Origin: Candidatus Cloacimonadota bacterium
Lineage (GTDB): Bacteria > Muiribacteriota > UBA6191
Length of the DNA: 48,626 nt
Assembly: GCA_002402105.1 (NCBI GenBank)
Contig: NVVD01000001.1
Coordinates: 1,809-50,434, forward strand
Direction of reading: 5' to 3'
The notes under the pieces were generated by a model. That model was not told the DNA's origin. It searched no databases and saw only the letters and a program-made list of their open reading frames with translations. This document shows positions 35,120 to 43,242 of the stretch, one piece after another; position 1 is the stretch's first letter, and the number at the start of each line of letters is the position of its first letter. Made by a program: the position numbers and the translations under genes.

Positions 35120-36150
35120 TCTTTAAAAATTTTTTCACTCAATTGAAACTCTTGATCAATGCAATTTATCTTTGCATTGATTCCAAGAGGTAAAATCCAT
35201 TGAGGATCAGTATGTCCAAAATCCATATTGGTAATAATAGGAATAGTTTTATTTTTAAATTGTTTTCTAATAATTTCTAAAATTAAACAATCAAGCTCTA
35301 GTTTTTCTTTTTTTGAGTAATCTCTAGCTCTTCCTATTAAAAGTGCTGAAATTTTATCAAATATTTGTCGTTTTCCATAATCATATAAGATAGACTTTAT
35401 TATATTAAGGTTTGTTTTCTCCTCAGAAGTTTCTAAAAATAAAACTTTATTTGTCCAAAAATTTGCATCAGGAAAAAATGGAGTATCTTTTAATTGTTCT
35501 AGGGTTTCAATACATCCACCAAATAATTTACCTTCAATTGTTGAGTTACCTTGTAACCAAGTCCAACCAGAGTTTTGAATCATTGGATTTGTTTTGCCTA
35601 CATTTGATAAATTGGACCAGTTTAAATAGCCATGGCAAAATTTAGTATATTTTTTGTATTGATAATTATTTGAGTTATTAAATAAAATGTCTTTGATATG
35701 AGATTGAAATTGTGGACCTAGATATTTGTATTGACAAAATCCTGCCATGATAGAGGGGCCATGTAAAGTTACAAGTCCATTTTGATTTAAATAAGTTAAA
35801 AGAGTGCTTGTATCAGAGTAACCCATAATAATTTTAGGATTGTTTAATATGATTTCTAAGTTTAAATAAGGTAAAATTTTAATAGAATCATTACCTCCAA
35901 TACTAGCAAAAATAGCTTTGATACCTTTATCTTCAAAGGCATTATTGATATCTTTTGCTCTAAACTTTGGGTTTTTAAATAAAAAATCATCATCTTTTTT
36001 TGTAGATGGGTACTCTTTAACTTTTAATCCTAATTGTTGTAAATATTTAACTCCATTTTCATAAATGTGAGGAAAGATACTTGGACCACCCCAAGAGGGA
36101 GAGATAACAGCAACTGTATCTCCTACTTTTAGTTTTTTGGGTTTTATCAT
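35116..36150 (-). CDS. LD-carboxypeptidase / MccF-like S66 peptidase
   Basis: 344 residues, serine peptidase family S66, which trims the tetrapeptide of peptidoglycan (LdcA) or cleaves microcin C-type nucleotide peptides (MccF). The catalytic Ser is in IMGYSDTSTLL, Glu in LFLETSEEK and His in FGHTDPQWILPLG. The N-terminus VAVISPSWGGP is typical. Residues about 195-225 carry the MccF-like GGCIETLEQL segment, so the MccF branch (self-immunity or toxin cleavage) is at least as likely as LdcA. No membrane segment. It is divergent from the motor-hybrid gene at 36348. Confidence 0.87.
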   Translation of the reverse strand: MIKPKKLKVGDTVAVISPSWGGPSIFPHIYENGVKYLQQLGLKVKEYPSTKKDDDFLFKNPKFRAKDINNAFEDKGIKAIFASIGGNDSIKILPYLNLEIILNNPKIIMGYSDTSTLLTYLNQNGLVTLHGPSIMAGFCQYKYLGPQFQSHIKDILFNNSNNYQYKKYTKFCHGYLNWSNLSNVGKTNPMIQNSGWTWLQGNSTIEGKLFGGCIETLEQLKDTPFFPDANFWTNKVLFLETSEEKTNLNIIKSILYDYGKRQIFDKISALLIGRARDYSKKEKLELDCLILEIIRKQFKNKTIPIITNMDFGHTDPQWILPLGINAKINCIDQEFQLSEKIFKD

Positions 36151-36347
36151 GATGGTTTTGAGCTAATGACTTGCAGTGAAATCAAGATTTGCCAAGAATA
36201 GTATTTGATTGCTTAATTAAACTTATTTTTAATGATATTATTAATTTAACATTTAATAGATAGAAAGTGGAAGAAGATATATTTTAAATGATGATAAACA
36301 AACAATTTTTATTAAACTTTCTAACACTTAAATAATGGAGCTAAAAT

Positions 36348-37478
36348 ATGTTGATTGAAATGCTAAACATTGAGCCAAATAAAAGAAGTGAATATTTTAC
36401 TCTAATAGTATCGATTGCAGATAAGTGTCGACATAAAGGCTTGTTATCTATTGAAGATGACTTTGATAATTATCCAAGATTTATTCGAGAAATATTACAA
36501 TTAATTGTAGATGGGACTGAACATGATTTAGTAAGATTTATTGCAGATAAGCAGATAAATTCATTGATTTATTTAATGAGTCACCAAATGAAAATAGTTT
36601 CAAGTTCACTATGGTCGGCAACTTGTGACAAGAGTATATCATTATTGGAGCTAAATTTAGAGGCTCATATGTGCTCATCCTTTGAAGTTGAGTCTAAAAA
36701 TTATTTGCCACTTATTAATTTACTTAAAAATTGGGATAAAAATATAGTTATGATAGGAGAGTCCTCTGACTTTTGTCGGCCAGTTAAAGACTTTTGTGAG
36801 TATTGCCAAAAGGTTTTAAAATCTGAAGCTACTGAAAGTGAGTTTTTAAAACTTGTGGCAACAAAAATAGAGACTATTTCTTCATTATATGAAGACCTTT
36901 ATTATTCGCTTCTTGAAGGGGTTCTCTCTATACAAGAAGGGGATAATCCTCGTATTGTAGAAGTAAAATTAAATGCAATGATTTATAATAATGGAAGCAC
37001 TATAAAATATGATTATTGTTCAAGTAAGATGGAAAAAGTTGCGCCTTCTTTATTAGATGATGATATGTTATCACAAAAAGAAATAGATGGTCTCTTACAA
37101 GGAAACTTTGGATTAGATGGCGAAAAAAATAGCAATAATATAAAAAACATTATAGTACCGTATGTTAATGTAAGAAATGAATTTTGTAAAATAATGGCTT
37201 CATTAACTAATATGGCTATTCAACGTCTTATGAAGGAAATCACTTATAAAGACCTGTATATAGCTTTGACTTCTGAAAATGATGAGACCCAAATTTTATT
37301 TTTAGAGAATATGTCACAAAATTCAAAAGAGGTTTTACTTTATGATATTAGTACTAATTATAGTATTGAAAAAGAATATGTTGAGGAAGCTCAAATAAAT
37401 ATTTTAAATGCTCTTTATGGTTTAATTGAAGCATGTGAAATTGTAATGGGCATTAATGATGAACTGATTCATGATTAA
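36348..37478 (+). CDS. Soluble stator/rotor hybrid: MotA cytoplasmic parts, FliM EIDxLL motif and FliG C-terminal domain
   Basis: 376 residues with no signal peptide or membrane helix. Residues 21-66 match the MotA cytoplasmic loop (CRHKGLLSIEDD, LQLIVDGTEHDLV), with Arg28 and Glu36 spaced as E. coli MotA Arg90 and Glu98. Residues 187-210 match the MotA C-terminal tail (LLEGVLSIQEGDNPRIVEVK). The MotA transmembrane segments between them are replaced by hydrophilic sequence. Residues 241-250 are LSQKEIDGLL, the FliM/FliY CheY-binding motif. Residues 288-370 match the FliG C-terminal domain (AIQRLMKEI, ENMSQNSKEVLLYDI), but of the torque residues only Asp333 (FliG Asp289) is kept; Lys264, Arg281, Asp288 and Arg297 correspond to Thr, Asn, Tyr and Glu. 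Good ribosome site (GGAG). Likely a motor-interacting regulator; function inferred only. Confidence 0.75.
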   Translation: MLIEMLNIEPNKRSEYFTLIVSIADKCRHKGLLSIEDDFDNYPRFIREILQLIVDGTEHDLVRFIADKQINSLIYLMSHQMKIVSSSLWSATCDKSISLLELNLEAHMCSSFEVESKNYLPLINLLKNWDKNIVMIGESSDFCRPVKDFCEYCQKVLKSEATESEFLKLVATKIETISSLYEDLYYSLLEGVLSIQEGDNPRIVEVKLNAMIYNNGSTIKYDYCSSKMEKVAPSLLDDDMLSQKEIDGLLQGNFGLDGEKNSNNIKNIIVPYVNVRNEFCKIMASLTNMAIQRLMKEITYKDLYIALTSENDETQILFLENMSQNSKEVLLYDISTNYSIEKEYVEEAQINILNALYGLIEACEIVMGINDELIHD

Positions 37479-37552
37479 AATCGTCTATTAGGATTGGTAT
37501 GTTTAACGGGTTTATTTTGTTGGTTTACATTTTAGTAAAATTAGTATAGTTT

Positions 37553-37921
37553 TTAGAATAAAGCTTTAGCAAAAAAATTTAAAAATGAAATTTTAACTTT
37601 GTATTTTAAAAGGATTAAAAAAGTTTTAAACCTTGGTATATTAAAAAAATGCGATTCAATGTTAATGCCATAAAGTGTTTGCCTAGAGAAGAGAAGGTGT
37701 TTGACTAGGTTGTTCCAGTAGCGTTTTAAGTTGTAGCCTGCGAATAAGACTACGATGATATCTATATTATCAATGCTTTTTAAATACTCAGGTTTATTTA
37801 GGTTTTTAATACTAACTTCTTGGATAGTATAATTAGGGAATTTGCTTTTAATTGCTGTGATGAGTTCTTTATATTTTTTTGGATTTAGTTGGATGTCATT
37901 TGAGATAAGTAACTTTTTCAT
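37553..37921 (-). CDS. Hypothetical protein downstream of the acyl-ligase fusion
   Basis: 122 residues. Begins MKKLLISNDIQLNPKKYKEL, with alternating strands and helices (IDIIVVLFAGYNLKRYW), then a hydrophobic basic C-terminus (FKTFLILLKYKVKISFLNFF) that may touch the membrane. No family recognised. It starts one base after the stop of the ligase fusion, so it is almost certainly translated from the same message. Last gene of the six-gene minus-strand run. Confidence 0.6.
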   Translation of the reverse strand: MKKLLISNDIQLNPKKYKELITAIKSKFPNYTIQEVSIKNLNKPEYLKSIDNIDIIVVLFAGYNLKRYWNNLVKHLLFSRQTLYGINIESHFFNIPRFKTFLILLKYKVKISFLNFFAKALF

Positions 37922-37922
37922 A

Positions 37923-40457
37923 TTATTGTTCTTTTTTCCGATATTTTAAAACAAAGCTACAAAGTTTTTTAAAGCTTTCAATCTCACTTTTTTCCATCCA
38001 ATTATTTGGGATAGAAACTTCGTATTTTGTTGTAATACTTTGTATTAATTCAACTATATGTAAAGAATTTAATAAAGATAATATATTTGTTTCTAGCAAA
38101 ACCTGGTGATTAAATAAATCTAAAATCAACGCTTTCATTTCAGCTTCTACATTTTCAATAACAAGTATTACTTTAGATTGTTTTGGTTTTATTTTTGTAG
38201 ATAAAATTTGAACCTGAAGTTGTTTTATGATTTCCTTTTCTAATAAAGGTTTTACGTTTTTTAGATGAGAGTAGTCTCCAATATATTTAGTTTTAATGGA
38301 GATATTTTTTTGATTGTCTAGAATATCGGGCCAAATATCTATGACGGGTACTTTTAGAGAAGTTAGGGCTTTTTTATAATATTGAGCATAGTTTTTACGG
38401 TGTAATTGGGTATCTAAAAAATGATAGTAACATTCATTATCTAATTGTTGAGTATTTACAAATTTGGGGTGTGGCTCTAAACCAACACCTGGAGGAGGGG
38501 GTACAATCCATGCAAATTGTAAATCGGGTCGTAACTTGTTTAGATGATTTAAAAAAGCAGAATAAATAGTCATAATATGTTCAATAGCATTAGATAGACT
38601 TAATTGGTATTGTCTAATTAAAAATGGGATATAGGTTCTGATATCTTGCTCACCAAAATAAAATAAAGCAATCGAGCTTTTATGGAGACTTTGAATATAA
38701 TTTTCTATTTCTTGTTTTCTTGGCTGTTTATTTATATTTTCAGCACTAACTACTGGTATTTGCTTTAAAAAAATATTTTTAGCGCAAGTATCTTGGTTAT
38801 ATAACTCATTACTTTGATTAAAAGAGTAGATATGAGAACAACCAAGTACATGAATGTTTTTGATTTTTTGTTTTTTATAGAGTTCTAGGTTGGGTAATCG
38901 AGCTACTTTTCCACTAGAAGTTTTCATTAGGCTCTTATATGGGAAAGCTTTAATTTCATCAATAATTATACCGAGTTTTGAATATACTTTTGAAGTGATT
39001 TGATTTTCAAGTTTTTGATAGTCATTATCATAGCTGTTTTGGACTTCAAAAAGTAAAATAATCTTTTCTGTGCTGATTTTGTTATCAAAATCTCCTATAC
39101 AAACGACACGACCAGAGTAAATATTATTTTGCTTGCTTACAAAATCTTCAATTTCTTGAGGAAATAGATTGATGCCTCTTGAAATGATTAAGTCAGACGA
39201 TCTTCCACAGATATATAGTTGATTATTGTAAATAAAACCCAAATCTTGAGTATTGAAAAAATGCTCAGTTAAGATAGATTGTTTATTACTATTCCAATAA
39301 TTATCAATCATATAGTTAGACTGAATAAATACTTCAGAATAGTTTGGATAAGAAGATTTACATTGAACTTTTGTATTTTGTAAAGCTATCCCACAAGATG
39401 CAATTTTTTTAGAAGAATTTGAATCAATTCGTATTTTATTATTGCGAAAATCTTTTTGATTAATTTTTAAATACCAATCATCTTTTTTTATATCAATTTG
39501 ATGATGAGTCATTGCAAAAATATTTTCAGCCATAGCATAGGTAATGGCAAAACTATTTGCTTGTAAGTGATACTTTGAAAACCTATTATAAAATTCAATT
39601 AAAGTATCGGGGTCAACTGGTTCAGCACAGCTTGAAAAGCTTTTTATTGATGATAGGTTATATTTTGTATTACTTTTATTTTTACTCAGATGTTTATAAG
39701 CAAAGTTTGGCATCCATGTGTGGGTTGAATTAAAGTTTTCTATGTCTTCAAATAAAATAAAGGGGTTTTGAATCCAATAAAAAGGGTCAATTAAATGAAG
39801 GGAGTAAGATTTAATGATAGGAAATAAAAAACATGCAATTAAGCCCATATCATGATAAAGAGGGAGCCAAGAAATGAATTTGGATTTAGAGTTTAGATTA
39901 AGAGTTTGTTCAAAGTCTTTAAAATGTAGAGTTAATTGTTTGAAATTATATTTAATTGCTTTTGGTAGGCCAGTACTACCACTAGAAAATTGAGCAAACT
40001 CAGGGTTTTTTGGAAAGTTAATATTGGTTTTGCTTGTTAAATAGATATCTGGAGTTGAAATAGGAATATCTATCTTATTTGAAATAATATTAGATGTTGT
40101 TTTAGAGGCTAAAATAAGAGAGGGCTTATGTTGATTGCTTAGGGCTTCTATTTTATGAAAAAAATCTTGGCTACTCACTTTTGAAGAAGGGTGAGCAATA
40201 ATGGCTGGAATTAGATCACTTGCAAGACAGGCAAAAAAACTGACAAATAAATCTAAAGAATGCTCAAAAGATAAAAGTACTAATTTTTTTTTAGGTAAGT
40301 GTGATAATTGAGCACTAACATTTAAAACAAAGTAAAAAAAATCAGATTTTTTAATTTTATGAATAGTGGATAAATCTCGAAAACTTAGAAGTTCTTGCTC
40401 GTTATTTTTAAGCTCTTTGAAAAAGAAAGAAAAGTCAAAATCATTTTTATCAATCAA
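37923..40457 (-). CDS. Fatty acyl-AMP ligase fused to SGNH hydrolase-like and acyl carrier domains
   Basis: 844 residues in three parts. First, an AMP-forming ligase (1-520): the P-loop SSGSTGLPK (158-166), SWLPLYHDMGL typical of fatty acyl-AMP ligases, and the catalytic Lys in KTSSGKVAR (near 515). Second, an SGNH-like domain (about 540-755): HVLGCSHIY with the likely nucleophile Ser, FGEQDIR, and the Asp-x-x-His pair in GDYSHL. Third, an acyl-carrier-like domain (about 765-840) with Ser798 in LNSLHIVELI as the phosphopantetheine site (usual DSL, here NSL). It probably activates an acyl chain, loads it on its own carrier, and edits or transfers it. Cupin and CreD genes upstream hint at an envelope target. 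Confidence 0.8.
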   Translation of the reverse strand: MIDKNDFDFSFFFKELKNNEQELLSFRDLSTIHKIKKSDFFYFVLNVSAQLSHLPKKKLVLLSFEHSLDLFVSFFACLASDLIPAIIAHPSSKVSSQDFFHKIEALSNQHKPSLILASKTTSNIISNKIDIPISTPDIYLTSKTNINFPKNPEFAQFSSGSTGLPKAIKYNFKQLTLHFKDFEQTLNLNSKSKFISWLPLYHDMGLIACFLFPIIKSYSLHLIDPFYWIQNPFILFEDIENFNSTHTWMPNFAYKHLSKNKSNTKYNLSSIKSFSSCAEPVDPDTLIEFYNRFSKYHLQANSFAITYAMAENIFAMTHHQIDIKKDDWYLKINQKDFRNNKIRIDSNSSKKIASCGIALQNTKVQCKSSYPNYSEVFIQSNYMIDNYWNSNKQSILTEHFFNTQDLGFIYNNQLYICGRSSDLIISRGINLFPQEIEDFVSKQNNIYSGRVVCIGDFDNKISTEKIILLFEVQNSYDNDYQKLENQITSKVYSKLGIIIDEIKAFPYKSLMKTSSGKVARLPNLELYKKQKIKNIHVLGCSHIYSFNQSNELYNQDTCAKNIFLKQIPVVSAENINKQPRKQEIENYIQSLHKSSIALFYFGEQDIRTYIPFLIRQYQLSLSNAIEHIMTIYSAFLNHLNKLRPDLQFAWIVPPPPGVGLEPHPKFVNTQQLDNECYYHFLDTQLHRKNYAQYYKKALTSLKVPVIDIWPDILDNQKNISIKTKYIGDYSHLKNVKPLLEKEIIKQLQVQILSTKIKPKQSKVILVIENVEAEMKALILDLFNHQVLLETNILSLLNSLHIVELIQSITTKYEVSIPNNWMEKSEIESFKKLCSFVLKYRKKEQ

Positions 40458-40475
40458 AACTAATCCTTTAGATAA

Positions 40476-40898
40476 TTATTCAATCCATTTTTGGTAGGTG
40501 GTATCTTTATCATCAATATCACATTCCATAGATAGTTTATCGGTATATATCATTAAAAAAAAATCAGATATGCCAGTATTTTTAATAGCATGCAGATATT
40601 TAGGTGGAATTTGAAGTACTTTCGGGTCATTTTCAGACATTTTAATTTCAAGAGTGTCTAGGGTTTCTAAGTCTTTAAAGTAGACTGTGGCTTCGCCTTT
40701 AACAAGGTAAAAAAGTTCATATTTTTGTTTATGCCAATGGTTGCCTTTGACAATATTTGGGTGAGCAGTAGTTAAAAAACATTGACCAAACTCTTGATGA
40801 GTTTTTGGTAACATTTCTCTTTTAAAAACTTCTTCTAAATAACCTCTGTTATCTTTATGACGTGTTAATTGAAATTGTTTAACTTTTATTGAGTTCAT
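40476..40898 (-). CDS. Cupin protein, CapF/WxcM-like sugar-modifying or binding domain
   Basis: 140-residue double-stranded beta-helix protein. GNHWHKQKYELFYLVKGEA holds the metal-ligand histidines and Glu, and VLQIPPKYLHAIKNTG gives the second cupin motif. The layout (RGYLEEVF at the start, IVKGNHWH) resembles the C-terminal cupin of CapF and WxcM/FdtA-type sugar isomerases. ATG 40898 is preferred because AAAAGGA lies about 7 nt upstream; an in-frame ATG at 40937 would add 13 residues. It overlaps the creD 3' end by 20 bp. Sugar substrate unknown. Confidence 0.7.
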   Translation of the reverse strand: MNSIKVKQFQLTRHKDNRGYLEEVFKREMLPKTHQEFGQCFLTTAHPNIVKGNHWHKQKYELFYLVKGEATVYFKDLETLDTLEIKMSENDPKVLQIPPKYLHAIKNTGISDFFLMIYTDKLSMECDIDDKDTTYQKWIE

Positions 40899-42207
40899 GT
40901 GAGTCATCCTTTTGATGGCTGAGATTATACCAGTCAATATGTCTGGTTAAGTACATTGATGTAGATAAAACTATAAATAGTCCGAAACTACCTAAAAGTA
41001 GAGCCATATCTTTAAGTTGTAATAAAATAAATAAAAATCCGTATAAGATGGTTAATACTCCACAAACAGCTATTGCCATTTGATTGCTCTTTAAAATAGA
41101 CTTTGCATAAAGGGTTATTATAGATACGGTTGCTATTGTTGCAATGAGGTAAGCAATATCAAAATCTATATATTCTGAAATAGATAAGAGTAAGGTATAA
41201 AAAACAATTACAGCTAAACCAATTAATAAATATTGAATAGGGTGGACTCTTCTATTGTTTAATATTTCACAAAAGAAAAAAGCTGTAAATGTAAATAAAA
41301 TAAACATAAAAGCATACTTTACAGACCTCATAGTCTGTTGATAAACATCTGCTTCAATAAATAATTTTACTCCAAAAGATGATTGGTCTATTCTGTGCTG
41401 ACTTTCGATCCATTTTTGGGGATAATTACGATTAAGATTTAAAATTTTCCATTTAGCTTCAAAGCCTTTTTTAGATATTTTTCTTTCATTTGGTAGAAAA
41501 GAGCCGTTAAAGCTAGGGTCAGGCCAACTTGACTTGAGGTTTAAGTAGGTTTCTTTACCAATAGGGGTAAACTGGATATACTCACTTCCTTTGATAATGG
41601 TTGATATTTTAAATTTTAGTTTATTTTGTTGATTGATTTTAATTCTGGCATGGACCCCCGAGCTTAATACATCTTGGCAAATTAGCCCAGGCTCAAGTTT
41701 CATACTTTTTGAATTAACAATAAAAGTCATTTTATCACTGATTCCTTTAGTATCAGAAACTCCAATACTAAAAAAAGCATCGTTAAATTGAACATATTCA
41801 GGGCTAATTCCAAGTCCTGTTAAATCGGGATAAGAAAATTCACCTTCCATTTGAATGTTAGACTTATAAACAACAGTTTCATATAAGCTACGATATCTTT
41901 TCTCAGGAAAAAGCTCTCCGACTATTGATAATTTATCGGGTAAAAAATGAATGTATTTTTGATAGTGTTTTTTATGCCCTTTGTCATCAGTAAAGTGATG
42001 TTTATAGGGGAGTGTTAAAATTGGGCCAGATATGGTTTGTTGCTGTCCCCATTTTTCACTAATTTCTCTAATTACGGTATTTCGTCTATTTTTTCGCTCA
42101 TAAACTAGGCTAGTAACCATAGCAGTTGGAATAAGTAAAACTAATATTAAAAAGGCAATAATTAAGGCCTTTAAGCCAATAGAATCTTTATTTTTAATAG
42201 GTGACAT
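40879..42207 (-). CDS. creD: Inner-membrane protein CreD
   Basis: 442-residue CreD family protein. One N-terminal membrane helix (LKALIIAFLILVLLIPTAMV), a large periplasmic domain containing GPILTLPYKHHF and LTGLGISPEYVQFNDAFFSIGVSD, then about five membrane helices near residues 300-425 (YAFMFILFTFTAFFF onwards). In enterobacteria creD belongs to the CreBC regulon; no CreB/CreC genes are seen here. It lies in a minus-strand run with only 16 nt before it and an overlap after it. Confidence 0.88.
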   Translation of the reverse strand: MSPIKNKDSIGLKALIIAFLILVLLIPTAMVTSLVYERKNRRNTVIREISEKWGQQQTISGPILTLPYKHHFTDDKGHKKHYQKYIHFLPDKLSIVGELFPEKRYRSLYETVVYKSNIQMEGEFSYPDLTGLGISPEYVQFNDAFFSIGVSDTKGISDKMTFIVNSKSMKLEPGLICQDVLSSGVHARIKINQQNKLKFKISTIIKGSEYIQFTPIGKETYLNLKSSWPDPSFNGSFLPNERKISKKGFEAKWKILNLNRNYPQKWIESQHRIDQSSFGVKLFIEADVYQQTMRSVKYAFMFILFTFTAFFFCEILNNRRVHPIQYLLIGLAVIVFYTLLLSISEYIDFDIAYLIATIATVSIITLYAKSILKSNQMAIAVCGVLTILYGFLFILLQLKDMALLLGSFGLFIVLSTSMYLTRHIDWYNLSHQKDDSHELNKS

Positions 42208-42223
42208 AATCTCTCCATTTGTG

Positions 42224-42652
42224 TTAAATGATTTCTATGATAGTTGTTTTTGGAATAAAATGAATGACTTTTTTTTGAATTTCTAGGATTTCTTTTTTAA
42301 GGTAAGGCTCTTTTTGACTTTGCCCCCAAACAACATCAGGCCAGCTAACATCAGCTTTATGTCGACCAATAACATGAATGTGAATTTGTGTAACCATATT
42401 ACCTATAGAGGCTACGTTTATTTTGTCGGTGATGTATTCACTTCTAATGAAAGCAGAAATTTTAGAGGATTGTTTTAGTAAGTTAATTTGCTCAGACTCA
42501 TCTAATTGGTCAATTTGTTGGATTGAAGTTTTAGGCACAATAATAAACCATGGGTATAATTTATTATCTAATAATAAAATGAGAGAGTTGTCCCACTTTG
42601 CTATTGTATAGCAATCATTATTGAGTCTAGAATTTAATTGAAATTGAGTCAT
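42224..42652 (-). CDS. HIT-family nucleotide hydrolase-like protein
   Basis: 143 residues with the HIT core: WFIIVPKTSIQQIDQL and the histidine motif QIHIHVIGRH, whose HxH gives the catalytic pair. The WPDVVWG segment matches a small bacterial HIT branch. The start is ATG 42652, overlapping the CopZ-like stop by 4 nt (ATGA) with GAGGA upstream. Such proteins hydrolyse nucleotide polyphosphates or nucleoside phosphoramidates. Confidence 0.85.
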   Translation of the reverse strand: MTQFQLNSRLNNDCYTIAKWDNSLILLLDNKLYPWFIIVPKTSIQQIDQLDESEQINLLKQSSKISAFIRSEYITDKINVASIGNMVTQIHIHVIGRHKADVSWPDVVWGQSQKEPYLKKEILEIQKKVIHFIPKTTIIEII

Positions 42653-43110
42653 GAGTCCTCTTTTTTTAAACAGCATTGTTTGATATTAGTATTATAATCT
42701 GGATTGATTTTTTGTATTATTTTTTTGATTGTATTTAAGCAACATTTACCGATAGGGTTTTTAATTTCACAGTTACATCCACTCAATTTCATAGAACTCT
42801 TAATTTGCTCAATTATATCGCAATTTTTAGAGGTTTTTAACTGTGTTTCGATATCTTGAATAGAATGATTAAAGCAATAGCAAATAGGGCGGGGATTAAG
42901 GCTTTCTTTTAATCCAAAACGTGTATGAATATCATTTTTTGTGAATTGTTGTTTTAGCTGAGTAGAAAAGTAAACAATTTGGCATTTTTGAGTGGTACAT
43001 ACAAAAAAAGTGCCTTTTAGATCGTTTAAATTAGTTTTTAAGTGTGACTGTAGCGCCAAGTTACTTACATTATCAGATTTCTGTTTACATGATGGGCAGG
43101 TATTTGTCAT
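42649..43110 (-). CDS. CopZ-like 2Fe-2S/zinc metallochaperone domain protein
   Basis: 153 residues, Cys-rich. An N-terminal CPSCKQKS zinc-ribbon-like segment and FVCTTQKCQIVYF are followed by CYCFNHS (BFD-like 2Fe-2S start), CNCE and a GKCCLN segment near residue 122, and a terminal QCC. This order matches the N-terminal domain of Archaeoglobus-type CopZ and its bacterial relatives. The C-terminal heavy-metal-associated domain of full CopZ is missing. First gene of the six-gene minus-strand run. A 20-bp dyad upstream (43128-43147) could be a metal-responsive operator. Confidence 0.78.
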   Translation of the reverse strand: MTNTCPSCKQKSDNVSNLALQSHLKTNLNDLKGTFFVCTTQKCQIVYFSTQLKQQFTKNDIHTRFGLKESLNPRPICYCFNHSIQDIETQLKTSKNCDIIEQIKSSMKLSGCNCEIKNPIGKCCLNTIKKIIQKINPDYNTNIKQCCLKKEDS

Positions 43111-43127
43111 AACTTTTCTCTTTATAT

Positions 43128-43147
43128 ACTTATACTCGAATGTAAGT
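43128..43147. promoter_or_regulatory. Imperfect 20-bp dyad in the CopZ-run promoter region
   Basis: ACTTATACTCGAATGTAAGT pairs with its own complement at 8 of 10 positions, centred on CG. It lies 18 nt before the ATG of the CopZ-like gene, in a position fit for a MerR-like regulator. No regulator gene is seen next to it, so the role is speculative. Confidence 0.35.
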
Positions 43148-43175
43148 GGTTTTCTTATTTTGGGTATATAATAAA

Positions 43176-43199
43176 AATAGACCCTTTTGAGGGTCTATT
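43176..43199 (-). terminator. Intrinsic terminator of the SulP gene
   Basis: Stem AATAGACCC (43176-43184) and GGGTCTATT (43191-43199) around loop TTTTGA. On the minus strand the hairpin is followed by TTTTTAT, as expected for a terminator. It separates the SulP gene from the CopZ run. Confidence 0.8.
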
Positions 43200-43242
43200 A
43201 TTTTATAAGAAAGGGTGTATTTTTAAAATAAAATTTTATATT

